Shown here in pieces: positions 33,717-41,597 of a stretch of 64,000 nt of DNA; the stretch's first letter is position 1, and every line of letters starts with the position of its first letter. The stretch covers positions 6,160 to 70,159 of the forward strand of contig CAZNLH010000014.1 of assembly GCA_964573995.1 (NCBI GenBank). Reading direction: 5' to 3'. The notes beneath the pieces were generated by a model. The model worked only from the letters and a program-made list of their open reading frames with translations, was not told where the DNA came from and did not search any database. This DNA comes from CAZNLH01 sp964573995 (GTDB lineage: Bacteria > Gemmatimonadota > CAZMKB01 > CAZNLH01). The translations under genes and the position numbers were made by a program.

Positions 33717-35744
33717 ATGGGTAGAATAAAACGGACAAGCCGTCACATTGCAACCGGCCTTTCCAACGGGATCATCGTCTGGACCCTGATCGGCCTGGCA
33801 TGGGGGCTGACCACCATCCTCACCCACCTCCAGAGGCCGGTAATCCTGTTGGACCTGCCCCTCTTCAGGCTCTTAGAAGGTCTGCAAGTGGAGCGGTTCT
33901 CTGTCTACAGGCTGTACACGCCCATGCCGCTGGATCAATTACTGTTCCTGTTCCATTGCACACTCGCGCACACCATCTTCGGAGCATTGGTAGGGCTCTC
34001 GGGTGGACTCTTAGACAGCATCGCGGCTGGCAGGAAGAAGATCGAGGGCAGGCGGGAACGGCTCCGGGCCCTGCACTTCTCCTGGAACCTGTTTTTCATC
34101 CTTTTTCTCCTCCTGCTGGATAAGTGGCAGGTCGCCGCGAAGGGGTTCATATTTCCACCCATCTTCCCATCGTCTCTTGCCTTGAAGATCATTGCCTCCT
34201 TGGTAATCGCTTCCCTTGCCTACCCCGCCGCGAGGCACCTCTCCTCCATCACCTTCGGGAAGGGGGAAGAAGGCCCTTCGGGGATCCCTACGGGAAAGGG
34301 CACAATATACCTGCTCGCCCTCTGTATTGCTCTGATCATCCTTGTCGGATTTGCGGCCTTCATCGCCGAACATGCCGCCTGGTCATCCATCGATGAAGGC
34401 AATACAAGCCCACCTCGAACGGCGGGAACGAGCCATAAGACCGGCGGAGACATCATCCTCATCATAATAGATACCTTGCGCGCCGACCACCTGGGATGTT
34501 ACGGATACAAGCGCCCGATCACTCCTAACATCGATGCCCTGGCCGGGGATGGGATCAGGTTCGCAACGTGTATCTCCCAGGCCCCCTGGACGATACCATC
34601 CATAATGTCGATAATGACCTCGATGTACCCATCGGTAAACGGCGTGAAAGACGTCAAGTCGAGGCTCGATCCGATGAGGTCGACACTGGCCGAGGCCATG
34701 AAGGAAGGAGGGTATCGGACCGCCGGCCTGGTAAGCCACACGTTCGTTGACAGACGTTTCGGTTTCGCAGACGGGTTTGAACGATACGACGATAAGGGTG
34801 CAATCCACAAGGGGGCCGGGGTGACGACAAACCTGGCGACCTCCATGATCGACGACCTTCGAGGGGATGATTTCTTCTTCTTCGTCCACTACTTCGACCC
34901 GCACTTCCCTTACGACCCCCCTGCCCCCTACGACACCCTCTTCACCACTGCCGGAAGAGAAAAAAAGACTATTACCTGGAAGGACATGAAACAATACGCG
35001 CACATTAACAATCCACTACCGCCAAGGGAATTGGAGCGGCTGATAGGACTCTATGACGGTGAGATAAATTACACCGATGCCATGGTGGGGAAGTTTATCG
35101 GGCACCTGAAAAAAATAGGGATCTACGACCGGTCCACCATCCTGCTGACTGCAGACCACGGTGAAGAGTTCAAGGACCATGGTTCCATGGGCCATACGCG
35201 CACCCTCTATGACGAACTCATCCATGTCCCGTTGATAATCAAACTCCCGCATTCCGAGAAGGCCGGAACGGTCATAAGGGACCAGGTAAGATCGCTCGAT
35301 ATCGCCCCCACCCTCCTCCACCTTGCCGGCGCGGATATCCCCGGCGAATTCCAGGGTGTCGACCTGTCCCCCTTCTGGACAAAAGGGGATTACCATGTCT
35401 GCCTCCCCGCCCATAGTGAGACTTCGAGGCATGCCATACTAAGGTCGATCAGGGCCGGGAACTACAAGTATATCGAGGTTGTAAGGCCGTCATTTTACCA
35501 CACGGTGAAGGGCAAGAGCCCCCGAATCCACGAAACCTACGACCTGGGACGAGACTCCGAGGAGAAAAACGACCTGGAAGAAGATGAAGCCGCACCGCAG
35601 GCCTCGCTTCGGAAATCACTCTTCCAGTGGATTTCGTCGAGCGAAATCGAACACGAGTTTCTTCCGAAGGCTGGCGGCACGGAAGAGGTGACTTACGACA
35701 AGGAGACACTGGAAAGGCTGAAGGCGCTCGGTTACGTCCAGTGA
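33717..35744 (+). CDS. Membrane-anchored sulfatase-fold enzyme, third paralogue
   Basis: 675 residues. Membrane helices fill about 15-230 (longer than in the other two), and the periplasmic domain begins IILIIIDTLRADHLGCYG near 245. The nucleophile region is QAPWTIPSIMSIMTS: Thr is kept but the following His is Ile, so this copy diverges at the second active-site position. TADHGEEFKDHG, MGHTRTLYDELIHVPLI and the ending KALGYVQ are conserved. It probably uses a related but different substrate from the copy just upstream. GGAGG is almost adjacent to the ATG, so the start may be a few codons further in. An SGNH hydrolase gene follows 26 bp later. Confidence 0.83.
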   Translation: MGRIKRTSRHIATGLSNGIIVWTLIGLAWGLTTILTHLQRPVILLDLPLFRLLEGLQVERFSVYRLYTPMPLDQLLFLFHCTLAHTIFGALVGLSGGLLDSIAAGRKKIEGRRERLRALHFSWNLFFILFLLLLDKWQVAAKGFIFPPIFPSSLALKIIASLVIASLAYPAARHLSSITFGKGEEGPSGIPTGKGTIYLLALCIALIILVGFAAFIAEHAAWSSIDEGNTSPPRTAGTSHKTGGDIILIIIDTLRADHLGCYGYKRPITPNIDALAGDGIRFATCISQAPWTIPSIMSIMTSMYPSVNGVKDVKSRLDPMRSTLAEAMKEGGYRTAGLVSHTFVDRRFGFADGFERYDDKGAIHKGAGVTTNLATSMIDDLRGDDFFFFVHYFDPHFPYDPPAPYDTLFTTAGREKKTITWKDMKQYAHINNPLPPRELERLIGLYDGEINYTDAMVGKFIGHLKKIGIYDRSTILLTADHGEEFKDHGSMGHTRTLYDELIHVPLIIKLPHSEKAGTVIRDQVRSLDIAPTLLHLAGADIPGEFQGVDLSPFWTKGDYHVCLPAHSETSRHAILRSIRAGNYKYIEVVRPSFYHTVKGKSPRIHETYDLGRDSEEKNDLEEDEAAPQASLRKSLFQWISSSEIEHEFLPKAGGTEEVTYDKETLERLKALGYVQ

Positions 35745-35770
35745 TCTTGAGACAGGCGGAGAACAAATCG

Positions 35771-36796
35771 ATGAATCTGCGGAAGAACATCTTCATGGCC
35801 CTCTTTACCGTGACCTCCGTCCTGGTAATTATGGAATTACTACTCAGGCTCTTCGGACTCGGGGCCAGGGTGGGCAAGCAAAACTTGGACTTTGTTCCGA
35901 GGCGGGCGAATCCACCCTATCACTTCAATAAAGAACTTGGCTGGGACCTGCTCCCCAACTGGGAGGGAACCGTCAAGTCCGTCCACGTCAAGACCAACGC
36001 GTTCGGAATGCGAGACGACCCCTTTCCCCTGGAAAAACCGGCCTATACCATTCGTATCCTTGCACTCGGCGATTCCTTCACCTTCGGTTTCAAGGTGGCG
36101 GATGATTCTTGCTACGTGGAAGTCCTCGAAAGGTTGTTGAACAGTAAGGGGCCGAGGCCGAGGTACGAGGTATTGAACGGGGGAGTGGGCGGTTACAACA
36201 CTGAGCAGGAAAAGCGCTGGCTGATCACCAAGGGCCTGGCATTCCATCCCGATATAATCCTCGTCGGATTCGTATTGAACGATGTAATATACCGAGGTAT
36301 TTACACCCCTGAAACAAAATCATGGGCCACCCGCCTCCTTTATCGTACGGCCATCTACAACACCATGGAACGGGCAATCCTGTCGAACAGGGCAAAGACC
36401 GATGCAATCGAAAGGGCAAGGCTGACCACCAGGCGCCTGCTCGAAGACTCGGACGAGATCAATTCGCTATGGCAGTCTTGCTTCAAGGAGATCAGCGAGA
36501 TGAACCTCATAGCAACCGAGCGTGGCATTCCACTCGTCTTTGTCCTTTTCCCGTGGCCCAACGAAGTCGACTCGCCCGAAGGGAGCCATGTTCCGCAAGA
36601 ACGATTGATACGCTTCCTCAGGGACCAGGACATCCGTTACATCGATCTCCTGCCGGCCTTTAGACTCGAGCATGACGGCCTCTTCCTCCCCGAAGAATCG
36701 CACCCGTCGGCCCGCGGGCACAAGGTGGCGGCGCGCGAGATATATTCGTATCTCACTGAAGATGTCCTTGGGCGGCCCCCCTTTGCCACTGAATGA
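35771..36796 (+). CDS. Membrane-anchored SGNH/GDSL hydrolase-like protein (paralogue of 60958)
   Basis: 341 residues. An N-terminal membrane helix (about 8-28) is followed by a periplasmic SGNH domain: LALGDSFTFGF holds the nucleophile Ser, GGVGGYNTEQE the oxyanion Gly block, VGFVLNDV the Asn block, and ESHPSARGHKVAA the final catalytic His with Glu in place of the usual Asp. Such membrane SGNH proteins O-acetylate or deacetylate surface polysaccharides. It closes the glycan island, 26 bp after the third sulfatase-fold gene, so a decorating role on the same polymer is likely. The start ATG 35771 follows GGAG by nine bases; a longer frame to 35627 overlaps the upstream gene and is not used. 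Confidence 0.82.
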   Translation: MNLRKNIFMALFTVTSVLVIMELLLRLFGLGARVGKQNLDFVPRRANPPYHFNKELGWDLLPNWEGTVKSVHVKTNAFGMRDDPFPLEKPAYTIRILALGDSFTFGFKVADDSCYVEVLERLLNSKGPRPRYEVLNGGVGGYNTEQEKRWLITKGLAFHPDIILVGFVLNDVIYRGIYTPETKSWATRLLYRTAIYNTMERAILSNRAKTDAIERARLTTRRLLEDSDEINSLWQSCFKEISEMNLIATERGIPLVFVLFPWPNEVDSPEGSHVPQERLIRFLRDQDIRYIDLLPAFRLEHDGLFLPEESHPSARGHKVAAREIYSYLTEDVLGRPPFATE

Positions 36797-37005
36797 TTGA
36801 AAGTCCATCCCTTGTGCCCATAGGCGTTACAACGAACGGTCCCTGGATGTATGCAATACGTGGCTATGTGATTCCGGGCCTGCTTGAATCTGCACTGTGA
36901 TACCCACGGAGGGATAAAAGCGAGGAACAACCCGTCATCGGGCGGTCTTCCGTAAGAGTGGGAATGGCCTGGAGACATGTATCCCGGGCGATTTCACTGC
37001 CCGGC

Positions 37006-38778
37006 TTACTGCGGGGCCATCTTTACAAAGATCGGGTTCGTGAATGCGACGACCCGCTGCTCGGATGTGATATACTGGTAAATACCCTGTGGAGCGGGCT
37101 GGACCCCCGGCTGCGGGAGTTTTATCCCGGCCTCGACGATCACCCAGGAATTTCCCGTGAAATTGTACTGAAAGACCTGTTGAAACCGGATCAAATCGGC
37201 GGGATCGCTCGAGAAGGGATTGGGGGGGTTGGTAGACGTTACGTTCTGCGAATATGCGAGTTCGCCGTTTACGATCATGCGAACCTGCTGTACGGGGACC
37301 CATGGCGCAGCCCTGACCGTGATGGATACCGGGAGCCTCAACTGGTTGGGAGGCGAGACGAATACCGTGTCTCCCAACCCCTTGTCCTGAATAGAGAAGT
37401 CGATGATCGGCCCTGTTGTCGTGAAGACCTCCCCGTAAAGGAGGGAGTCGGCCATGGCGTTTGTAGCCGCCATGTCGAACCTGTCCATGGTGACGATGTT
37501 CGAGGCCACATAGTTTCTCGGGTACCCCGCGCCGTCGATGAAGATCCAGTGACTGTCAGTATTTCCCACGGCGACCTTCCTGAATCCCTGGTTCAGGAAA
37601 CTGAACCAGTCATCCCTGCTTTCCATGTAATACGGTATGTAATTGCGGTTCAGGATCTCTATCGTGTCGAAGTCGATGTTCTGGGTCGTCGAGGAGTCGG
37701 ACTGGGCCCGTAAGAAGGAGTTGACGGATCCATCGTAGGTATCTGGGATCGGCACCGTCGGGTCGTAGTTGAAATTGTAGAAATATCCCAGATGGGGACC
37801 ACCAAGGAATCCAGGGAAATACTGCCAGTCGTAGTGCGCTCCCCTCGGGTGGCTCAACTGGATTACCACGCGGTAGCCCCCGGGGGGTTCAAGCGCACGG
37901 ACGAGGTCGTAAAGAGTGGCCGGCTGTCGATGCACATCGTCACATGGCAGGGAGGGTGGAGGGCCAGGTGTGATGGCAAACCCATTGAAGTGGTTAACTT
38001 GGTGCGGCCACTCGTTCGGCGGGCAATCTGGAAGCCAGTTGGGACCCTTGGCATAGACATTGAACTCCATCCCGGGAATCGATGTGATCTTCTCCGTTAT
38101 GAACGACGGGGTAAAACCATCGAGCGCCCCGATCTCGTCGGCCAGAGCCTGGATGATGGCATTGTAATCCCAGATCTTCCGGTGCTCGGTGGCAACCATC
38201 AGGTCGACCCCGGACGTCAGGAAATCGATGATCCGGTGCCTCGTGGTCGGTTGGGTCAAGCCCCAGTTCTGGGCCACGATCCGGGCGTCGTTGCTCGAAT
38301 CGCTGTGGACGTGATAATCCACCGAGATCCGGCCTGGAACATCGAGCATGTGGTTCAGGACCAGCGCAAGGCTGGTGTCGGCCATTTCCGGCAGGCTTAT
38401 CGTGTCACCAGCGATGGAATATTCCAGTCCTCGCGATGCCACCACGAGATAATTGCCCGAGTCGAGGGCAACCGATGCCATACCGGTCGGGGTCAGGATT
38501 ACGTTCTTGCTGCCGAGCCAGTAGATCCCACTCGAAGGATCGTAATTCAACTGGTCGAAATTCGGGAACAGGCGGGGGTCGATCTGTTGATTCGCGTCCA
38601 GGCCGAGGAAAACCAACTTGGCCGGCACGGGGTTCTGCAGCGAATCGACCACCTCAAAGTGGACCGTAGAAGGTGCACCTTGAGCAGCATCGGGAAACAA
38701 TGGAAAGAGGACGATCAGCGCGAAAAAGAAGGTATCAGTAAGACGATACGTAATTTTGGAGAAGAGGGGCTCTTTCAT
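37006..38778 (-). CDS. Secreted PHP-domain (CehA/McbA-like) metallohydrolase
   Basis: 590 residues with a signal peptide (cleavage near residue 34, after AAQG). From about 155 the PHP signature appears: VDYHVHSDSSND (the first HxH metal site), MVATEH, QLSHPRG, and VAVGNTDSHW near residue 435. This order is that of the CehA family of PHP phosphoesterase or carbamate-ester hydrolases. An N-terminal beta domain (40-150) and a C-terminal beta domain (480-590) flank it. The export signal says it works outside the cytoplasm; the substrate is unknown, possibly phosphate esters. It has a perfect consensus promoter of its own and stands alone, facing the glycan island. Confidence 0.82.
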   Translation of the reverse strand: MKEPLFSKITYRLTDTFFFALIVLFPLFPDAAQGAPSTVHFEVVDSLQNPVPAKLVFLGLDANQQIDPRLFPNFDQLNYDPSSGIYWLGSKNVILTPTGMASVALDSGNYLVVASRGLEYSIAGDTISLPEMADTSLALVLNHMLDVPGRISVDYHVHSDSSNDARIVAQNWGLTQPTTRHRIIDFLTSGVDLMVATEHRKIWDYNAIIQALADEIGALDGFTPSFITEKITSIPGMEFNVYAKGPNWLPDCPPNEWPHQVNHFNGFAITPGPPPSLPCDDVHRQPATLYDLVRALEPPGGYRVVIQLSHPRGAHYDWQYFPGFLGGPHLGYFYNFNYDPTVPIPDTYDGSVNSFLRAQSDSSTTQNIDFDTIEILNRNYIPYYMESRDDWFSFLNQGFRKVAVGNTDSHWIFIDGAGYPRNYVASNIVTMDRFDMAATNAMADSLLYGEVFTTTGPIIDFSIQDKGLGDTVFVSPPNQLRLPVSITVRAAPWVPVQQVRMIVNGELAYSQNVTSTNPPNPFSSDPADLIRFQQVFQYNFTGNSWVIVEAGIKLPQPGVQPAPQGIYQYITSEQRVVAFTNPIFVKMAPQ

Positions 38779-38855
38779 ATATGTTTACCGCTTCCCGGAC
38801 TTTTGCAGGTAATGTGACCAGAGTGTTTGTCCTTTCACCCACTACAGTTGTGGTA

Positions 38856-38884
38856 TTATATCATAATTAAGATTTTTTGTCAAG
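38856..38884 (-). promoter_or_regulatory. Perfect consensus sigma-70 promoter of the PHP hydrolase gene
   Basis: On the minus strand TTGACA (38884-38879), 17 bases, TATAAT (38861-38856) with an upstream TG. Every position matches the consensus. The start lies about 70 bases before the ATG at 38778. The region is AT-rich. Confidence 0.88.
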
Positions 38885-39046
38885 TTTTAAACTGAATGTG
38901 TCAAGCCAATTTAGAAATGTCCTATTTTTACCAAGGATAGGATTACCCCTCCCCGGATGTCTTGAGAGCAACCTATCGGAATGTTCCGCAGAACAAGCAT
39001 TGGCTGCGACGGTCCAACCAGGAGAACCGAGGATCAGGTCGAGTAG

Positions 39047-39095
39047 TACATTGACAGGGAACGTTCCCCTTCTTACATTGACGGGGATATTTCCC
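39047..39095 (+). promoter_or_regulatory. Tandem 22-bp palindromic operators ahead of the sugar-acid operon
   Basis: TACATTGAC-R-GGGA-N4-TCCC occurs twice, at 39047-39068 and 39074-39095, with a period of 27 bases. The first contains the perfect palindrome GGGAACGTTCCC (39057-39068), which fills the spacer between -35 and -10. The second, GGGATATTTCCC, keeps the GGGA-N4-TCCC halves and lies at the start of transcription. This is a typical repressor layout; no regulator gene lies in the operon. Confidence 0.6.
39051..39079 (+). promoter_or_regulatory. Sigma-70 promoter of the LarA-like operon
   Basis: TTGACA (39051-39056), 17 bases, TACATT (39074-39079). Its spacer is occupied by the first palindromic operator. 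The start would be near 39086, about 77 bases before the first gene. Confidence 0.7.
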
Positions 39096-39162
39096 GCATT
39101 GCCGTTGAATTTTCATGGATTTCGGCACCGTGATTGACAAATGAACTCGGCACAGATGGCAG

Positions 39163-40428
39163 GTGTCCGTGGCAAGCGTGAAGATTCTTCCAAGACTTGT
39201 AAAGGTCCATCAGCAGTTCGATGCCGGACGAATTGAAAATATCCCGTTGCACCTGGGCAGGCGGCTTGCATCCTGGGCCTCTCACGGGGTCGACCTCTCC
39301 GGCAGGGAGGTCGCCATAGCCATAGGTAGCCGCGGGATCACCGATATCCTGGAGATCGTCACCGTATTGATCGATTTCCTCAGGGATCGTGGGGCGCGGC
39401 CCTTTCTGCTGCCGGCAATGGGAAGCCATGGAGGAGCCACGGCAGAGGGACAGCGAGCGATCCTTGAGGGCTACGGCCTGACCAGAGAGAAACTCGGCGT
39501 CGAGATCCGCAGTTCCATGGACGTCGTGGAGGTCGGAGCGACAAGAGCCGGCCTTTCCGTCTACTGCGACCGCGTCGCCACGGAGGTGGACGGGCTCATC
39601 CTTGTCAACAGGATCCACGCGCACACCGACTTCGAGGCAAGGTACGAGAGCGGCCTGGTAAAGATGATAGCCATCGGACTCGGAAAGCGGAAGGGTGCAC
39701 AGACCATCCACCGCCTTGGAGCCCGCGGTTTCAGAGAAGAGATGGTCCATTTCGCAGAGGTCTCGATTGCGCACCTTCCCCTCCTTTTCGGGATCGGCAT
39801 AGTCGAGAACGCGTACAACAGGACCGCCAGGCTTGAAGTTATCGACCGGGACCGGATCTTTGAAATGGAGCCCCCCCTCCTGCGGGAGGCCAAGCGCCTC
39901 CAGGCCAGGATCCTCCTCGATCATCTCGATGTACTGGTAGTGGGAGAGATGGGAAAGGACATCAGCGGAACGGGGATGGACACAAGCGTGATCGGCCGGC
40001 GAATGATATTCGGGGAACACGAGCCCACCTCACCCAGGATCAAGAGGATCGTGGTGCTCTCACTATCAGAAAAGACTCATGGAAACGCTGTCGGGATCGG
40101 CCTGGCGGACATCTGTACCCGCAGGCTCGTTGAACGGATCGATTTCGAGTCGACATACGTGAACACGATCACCGCCACCTCCATAGAACGCGGCAAACTC
40201 CCCCTGCAGGCGGAGACCGACCGTGAGGCCATAGAGATAGCCCTTGACACCTGCTGGGTCACGGACCGCAGGAAGGCAATAATGGCCGTAATACGGGACA
40301 CGAAGTCGCTTGAGACCATCCGTTTCTCGGAGGTTGCCCTTCCCCTCCTGCAGGGGCTGGACCACGTAGAAGTCATTGGCCGCCCCGAAGAGATGCAGTT
40401 CGACGACAACGGAACCATTGTTCTTTAA
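39163..40428 (+). CDS. LarA-like (DUF2088) nickel-pincer hydroxyacid racemase/epimerase
   Basis: 421 residues. PAMGSHGGATAEGQRAIL matches the LarA loop whose His binds nickel. NRIHAHTDFEARYESGLVKM matches the second metal/cofactor segment, with the Lys that carries the pincer cofactor in LarA. IGLGKRKGAQTI follows. The superfamily racemises or epimerises alpha-hydroxyacids (lactate, malate, sugar acids such as gluconate at C2) and needs LarB/LarE/LarC-made cofactor, not encoded here. As first gene of an operon with a dehydrogenase, kinase, aldolase and aminotransferase, a sugar-acid C2 epimerase is the best inference. Start is GTG 39163, or possibly GTG 39169; neither has a strong ribosome site. 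Confidence 0.8.
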   Translation: MSVASVKILPRLVKVHQQFDAGRIENIPLHLGRRLASWASHGVDLSGREVAIAIGSRGITDILEIVTVLIDFLRDRGARPFLLPAMGSHGGATAEGQRAILEGYGLTREKLGVEIRSSMDVVEVGATRAGLSVYCDRVATEVDGLILVNRIHAHTDFEARYESGLVKMIAIGLGKRKGAQTIHRLGARGFREEMVHFAEVSIAHLPLLFGIGIVENAYNRTARLEVIDRDRIFEMEPPLLREAKRLQARILLDHLDVLVVGEMGKDISGTGMDTSVIGRRMIFGEHEPTSPRIKRIVVLSLSEKTHGNAVGIGLADICTRRLVERIDFESTYVNTITATSIERGKLPLQAETDREAIEIALDTCWVTDRRKAIMAVIRDTKSLETIRFSEVALPLLQGLDHVEVIGRPEEMQFDDNGTIVL

Positions 40429-40445
40429 CCCCGGAGGCACAGAAC

Positions 40446-41594
40446 ATGGACAGGCTTTCAAAGCATATTCCCCTTCACCAATTGAACCCACCGGAACGGA
40501 TACTGATGGGACCGGGGCCGAGCAACGTCCATCCGCGGGTCCTGGCCGCCATGTCTATCCCGACCATAGGACACCTCGACCCGTCATTCCTCGAGATCAT
40601 GGATGAGACCATGCAACTCCTGAGGGTGCTGTTCCGGACGGACAATAGGCTCACATTCCCTGTCTCCGGGACCGGCAGCGCGGCCATGGAAGCGGCACTA
40701 TGCAACCTCATCGAGCCCGGCGACCCCGTCGTTGTAGGTATCAACGGTGTCTTCGGGGGACGGATGCGAGACATAAGCGAGAGGTGCGGGGCCGTTGTCT
40801 ATCCTGTAGAGGCGCCGTGGGGGAGGCCTATCGATCCCGACGACCTGATCAGGGAGGCGATGAAGAGGAAGGCGAAACTGGTCGCCCTGGTCCACGCCGA
40901 GACATCTACCGGTGTCAGTCAGCCCGTAGAGGAGATAGGCAGCGCCCTCCGTTCCACGGACACCCTTCTTGTCGTAGACACCGTAACCTCCCTCGGTGGC
41001 ATGCCCGTCGAGGTCGACCGGTGGGGAATCGACGTCTGCTACAGCGGCGCACAGAAGTGCCTGAGTTGTCCACCGGGCATCTCTCCCATCACCTTCAATG
41101 AAAAGGCGCTCGATGCAATCTCTCGCAGAAAGGAAAAGGTCTCATCCTGGTACTTCGACGTTACCATGATCGAGAAGTACCTCGGCTCGGAGAGGTTATA
41201 CCATCACACGGCCCCGATAAACATGGTATACGCCATCAACCAGGCGGTAGACCTGGTCCTGGAAGAGGGGCTCGAGGCCCGTTTCAAGAGGCACAGAGAG
41301 GTCCACGAGATGCTCGTCAGCGGACTGGGTGAGATCGCCGGGCTCGACATGGCGGTGGCACCGGGCGACCGCCTCCCCATGCTCAACTCTGTCCGGGTCG
41401 GAGGCGGCATTGATGAAAAGGCCTTGAGGGAAAGGCTGCTCAGGTCTTACAACATCGAGATAGGCGGCGGGCTCGGGGCCTTGAAGGGAGAGACGGTCAG
41501 GATCGGGATCATGGGCCATTCATGCACCAGGAACAACGTGCTGCTCCTGCTCTCCGCACTGAGGGAGATCGTTGGGGGAAGGGGAAAGGGATAA
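40446..41594 (+). CDS. Alanine-glyoxylate / serine-pyruvate-type aminotransferase (class V)
   Basis: 382 residues. MGPGPSNVHPRVLAAM and GHLDPSFLEIMDE are the family-specific N terminus, SGTGSAAMEAAL the phosphate-binding loop, and SGAQKCLSCPPG holds the PLP lysine. The length equals typical AGXT proteins. The enzyme moves an amino group from alanine or serine to glyoxylate, or to hydroxypyruvate. In this operon it would take up the aldehyde-acid released by the aldolase, giving glycine from glyoxylate. GGAGG lies nine bases before the ATG and the upstream stop is 17 bp away, so it is cotranscribed. Confidence 0.9.
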   Translation: MDRLSKHIPLHQLNPPERILMGPGPSNVHPRVLAAMSIPTIGHLDPSFLEIMDETMQLLRVLFRTDNRLTFPVSGTGSAAMEAALCNLIEPGDPVVVGINGVFGGRMRDISERCGAVVYPVEAPWGRPIDPDDLIREAMKRKAKLVALVHAETSTGVSQPVEEIGSALRSTDTLLVVDTVTSLGGMPVEVDRWGIDVCYSGAQKCLSCPPGISPITFNEKALDAISRRKEKVSSWYFDVTMIEKYLGSERLYHHTAPINMVYAINQAVDLVLEEGLEARFKRHREVHEMLVSGLGEIAGLDMAVAPGDRLPMLNSVRVGGGIDEKALRERLLRSYNIEIGGGLGALKGETVRIGIMGHSCTRNNVLLLLSALREIVGGRGKG

Positions 41595-41597
41595 GGC

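Noticed and set aside
39073..40020. 315-codon minus-strand frame opposite the LarA-like gene
   Set aside because: Antisense shadow; the plus-strand protein has conserved motifs and an operon context.
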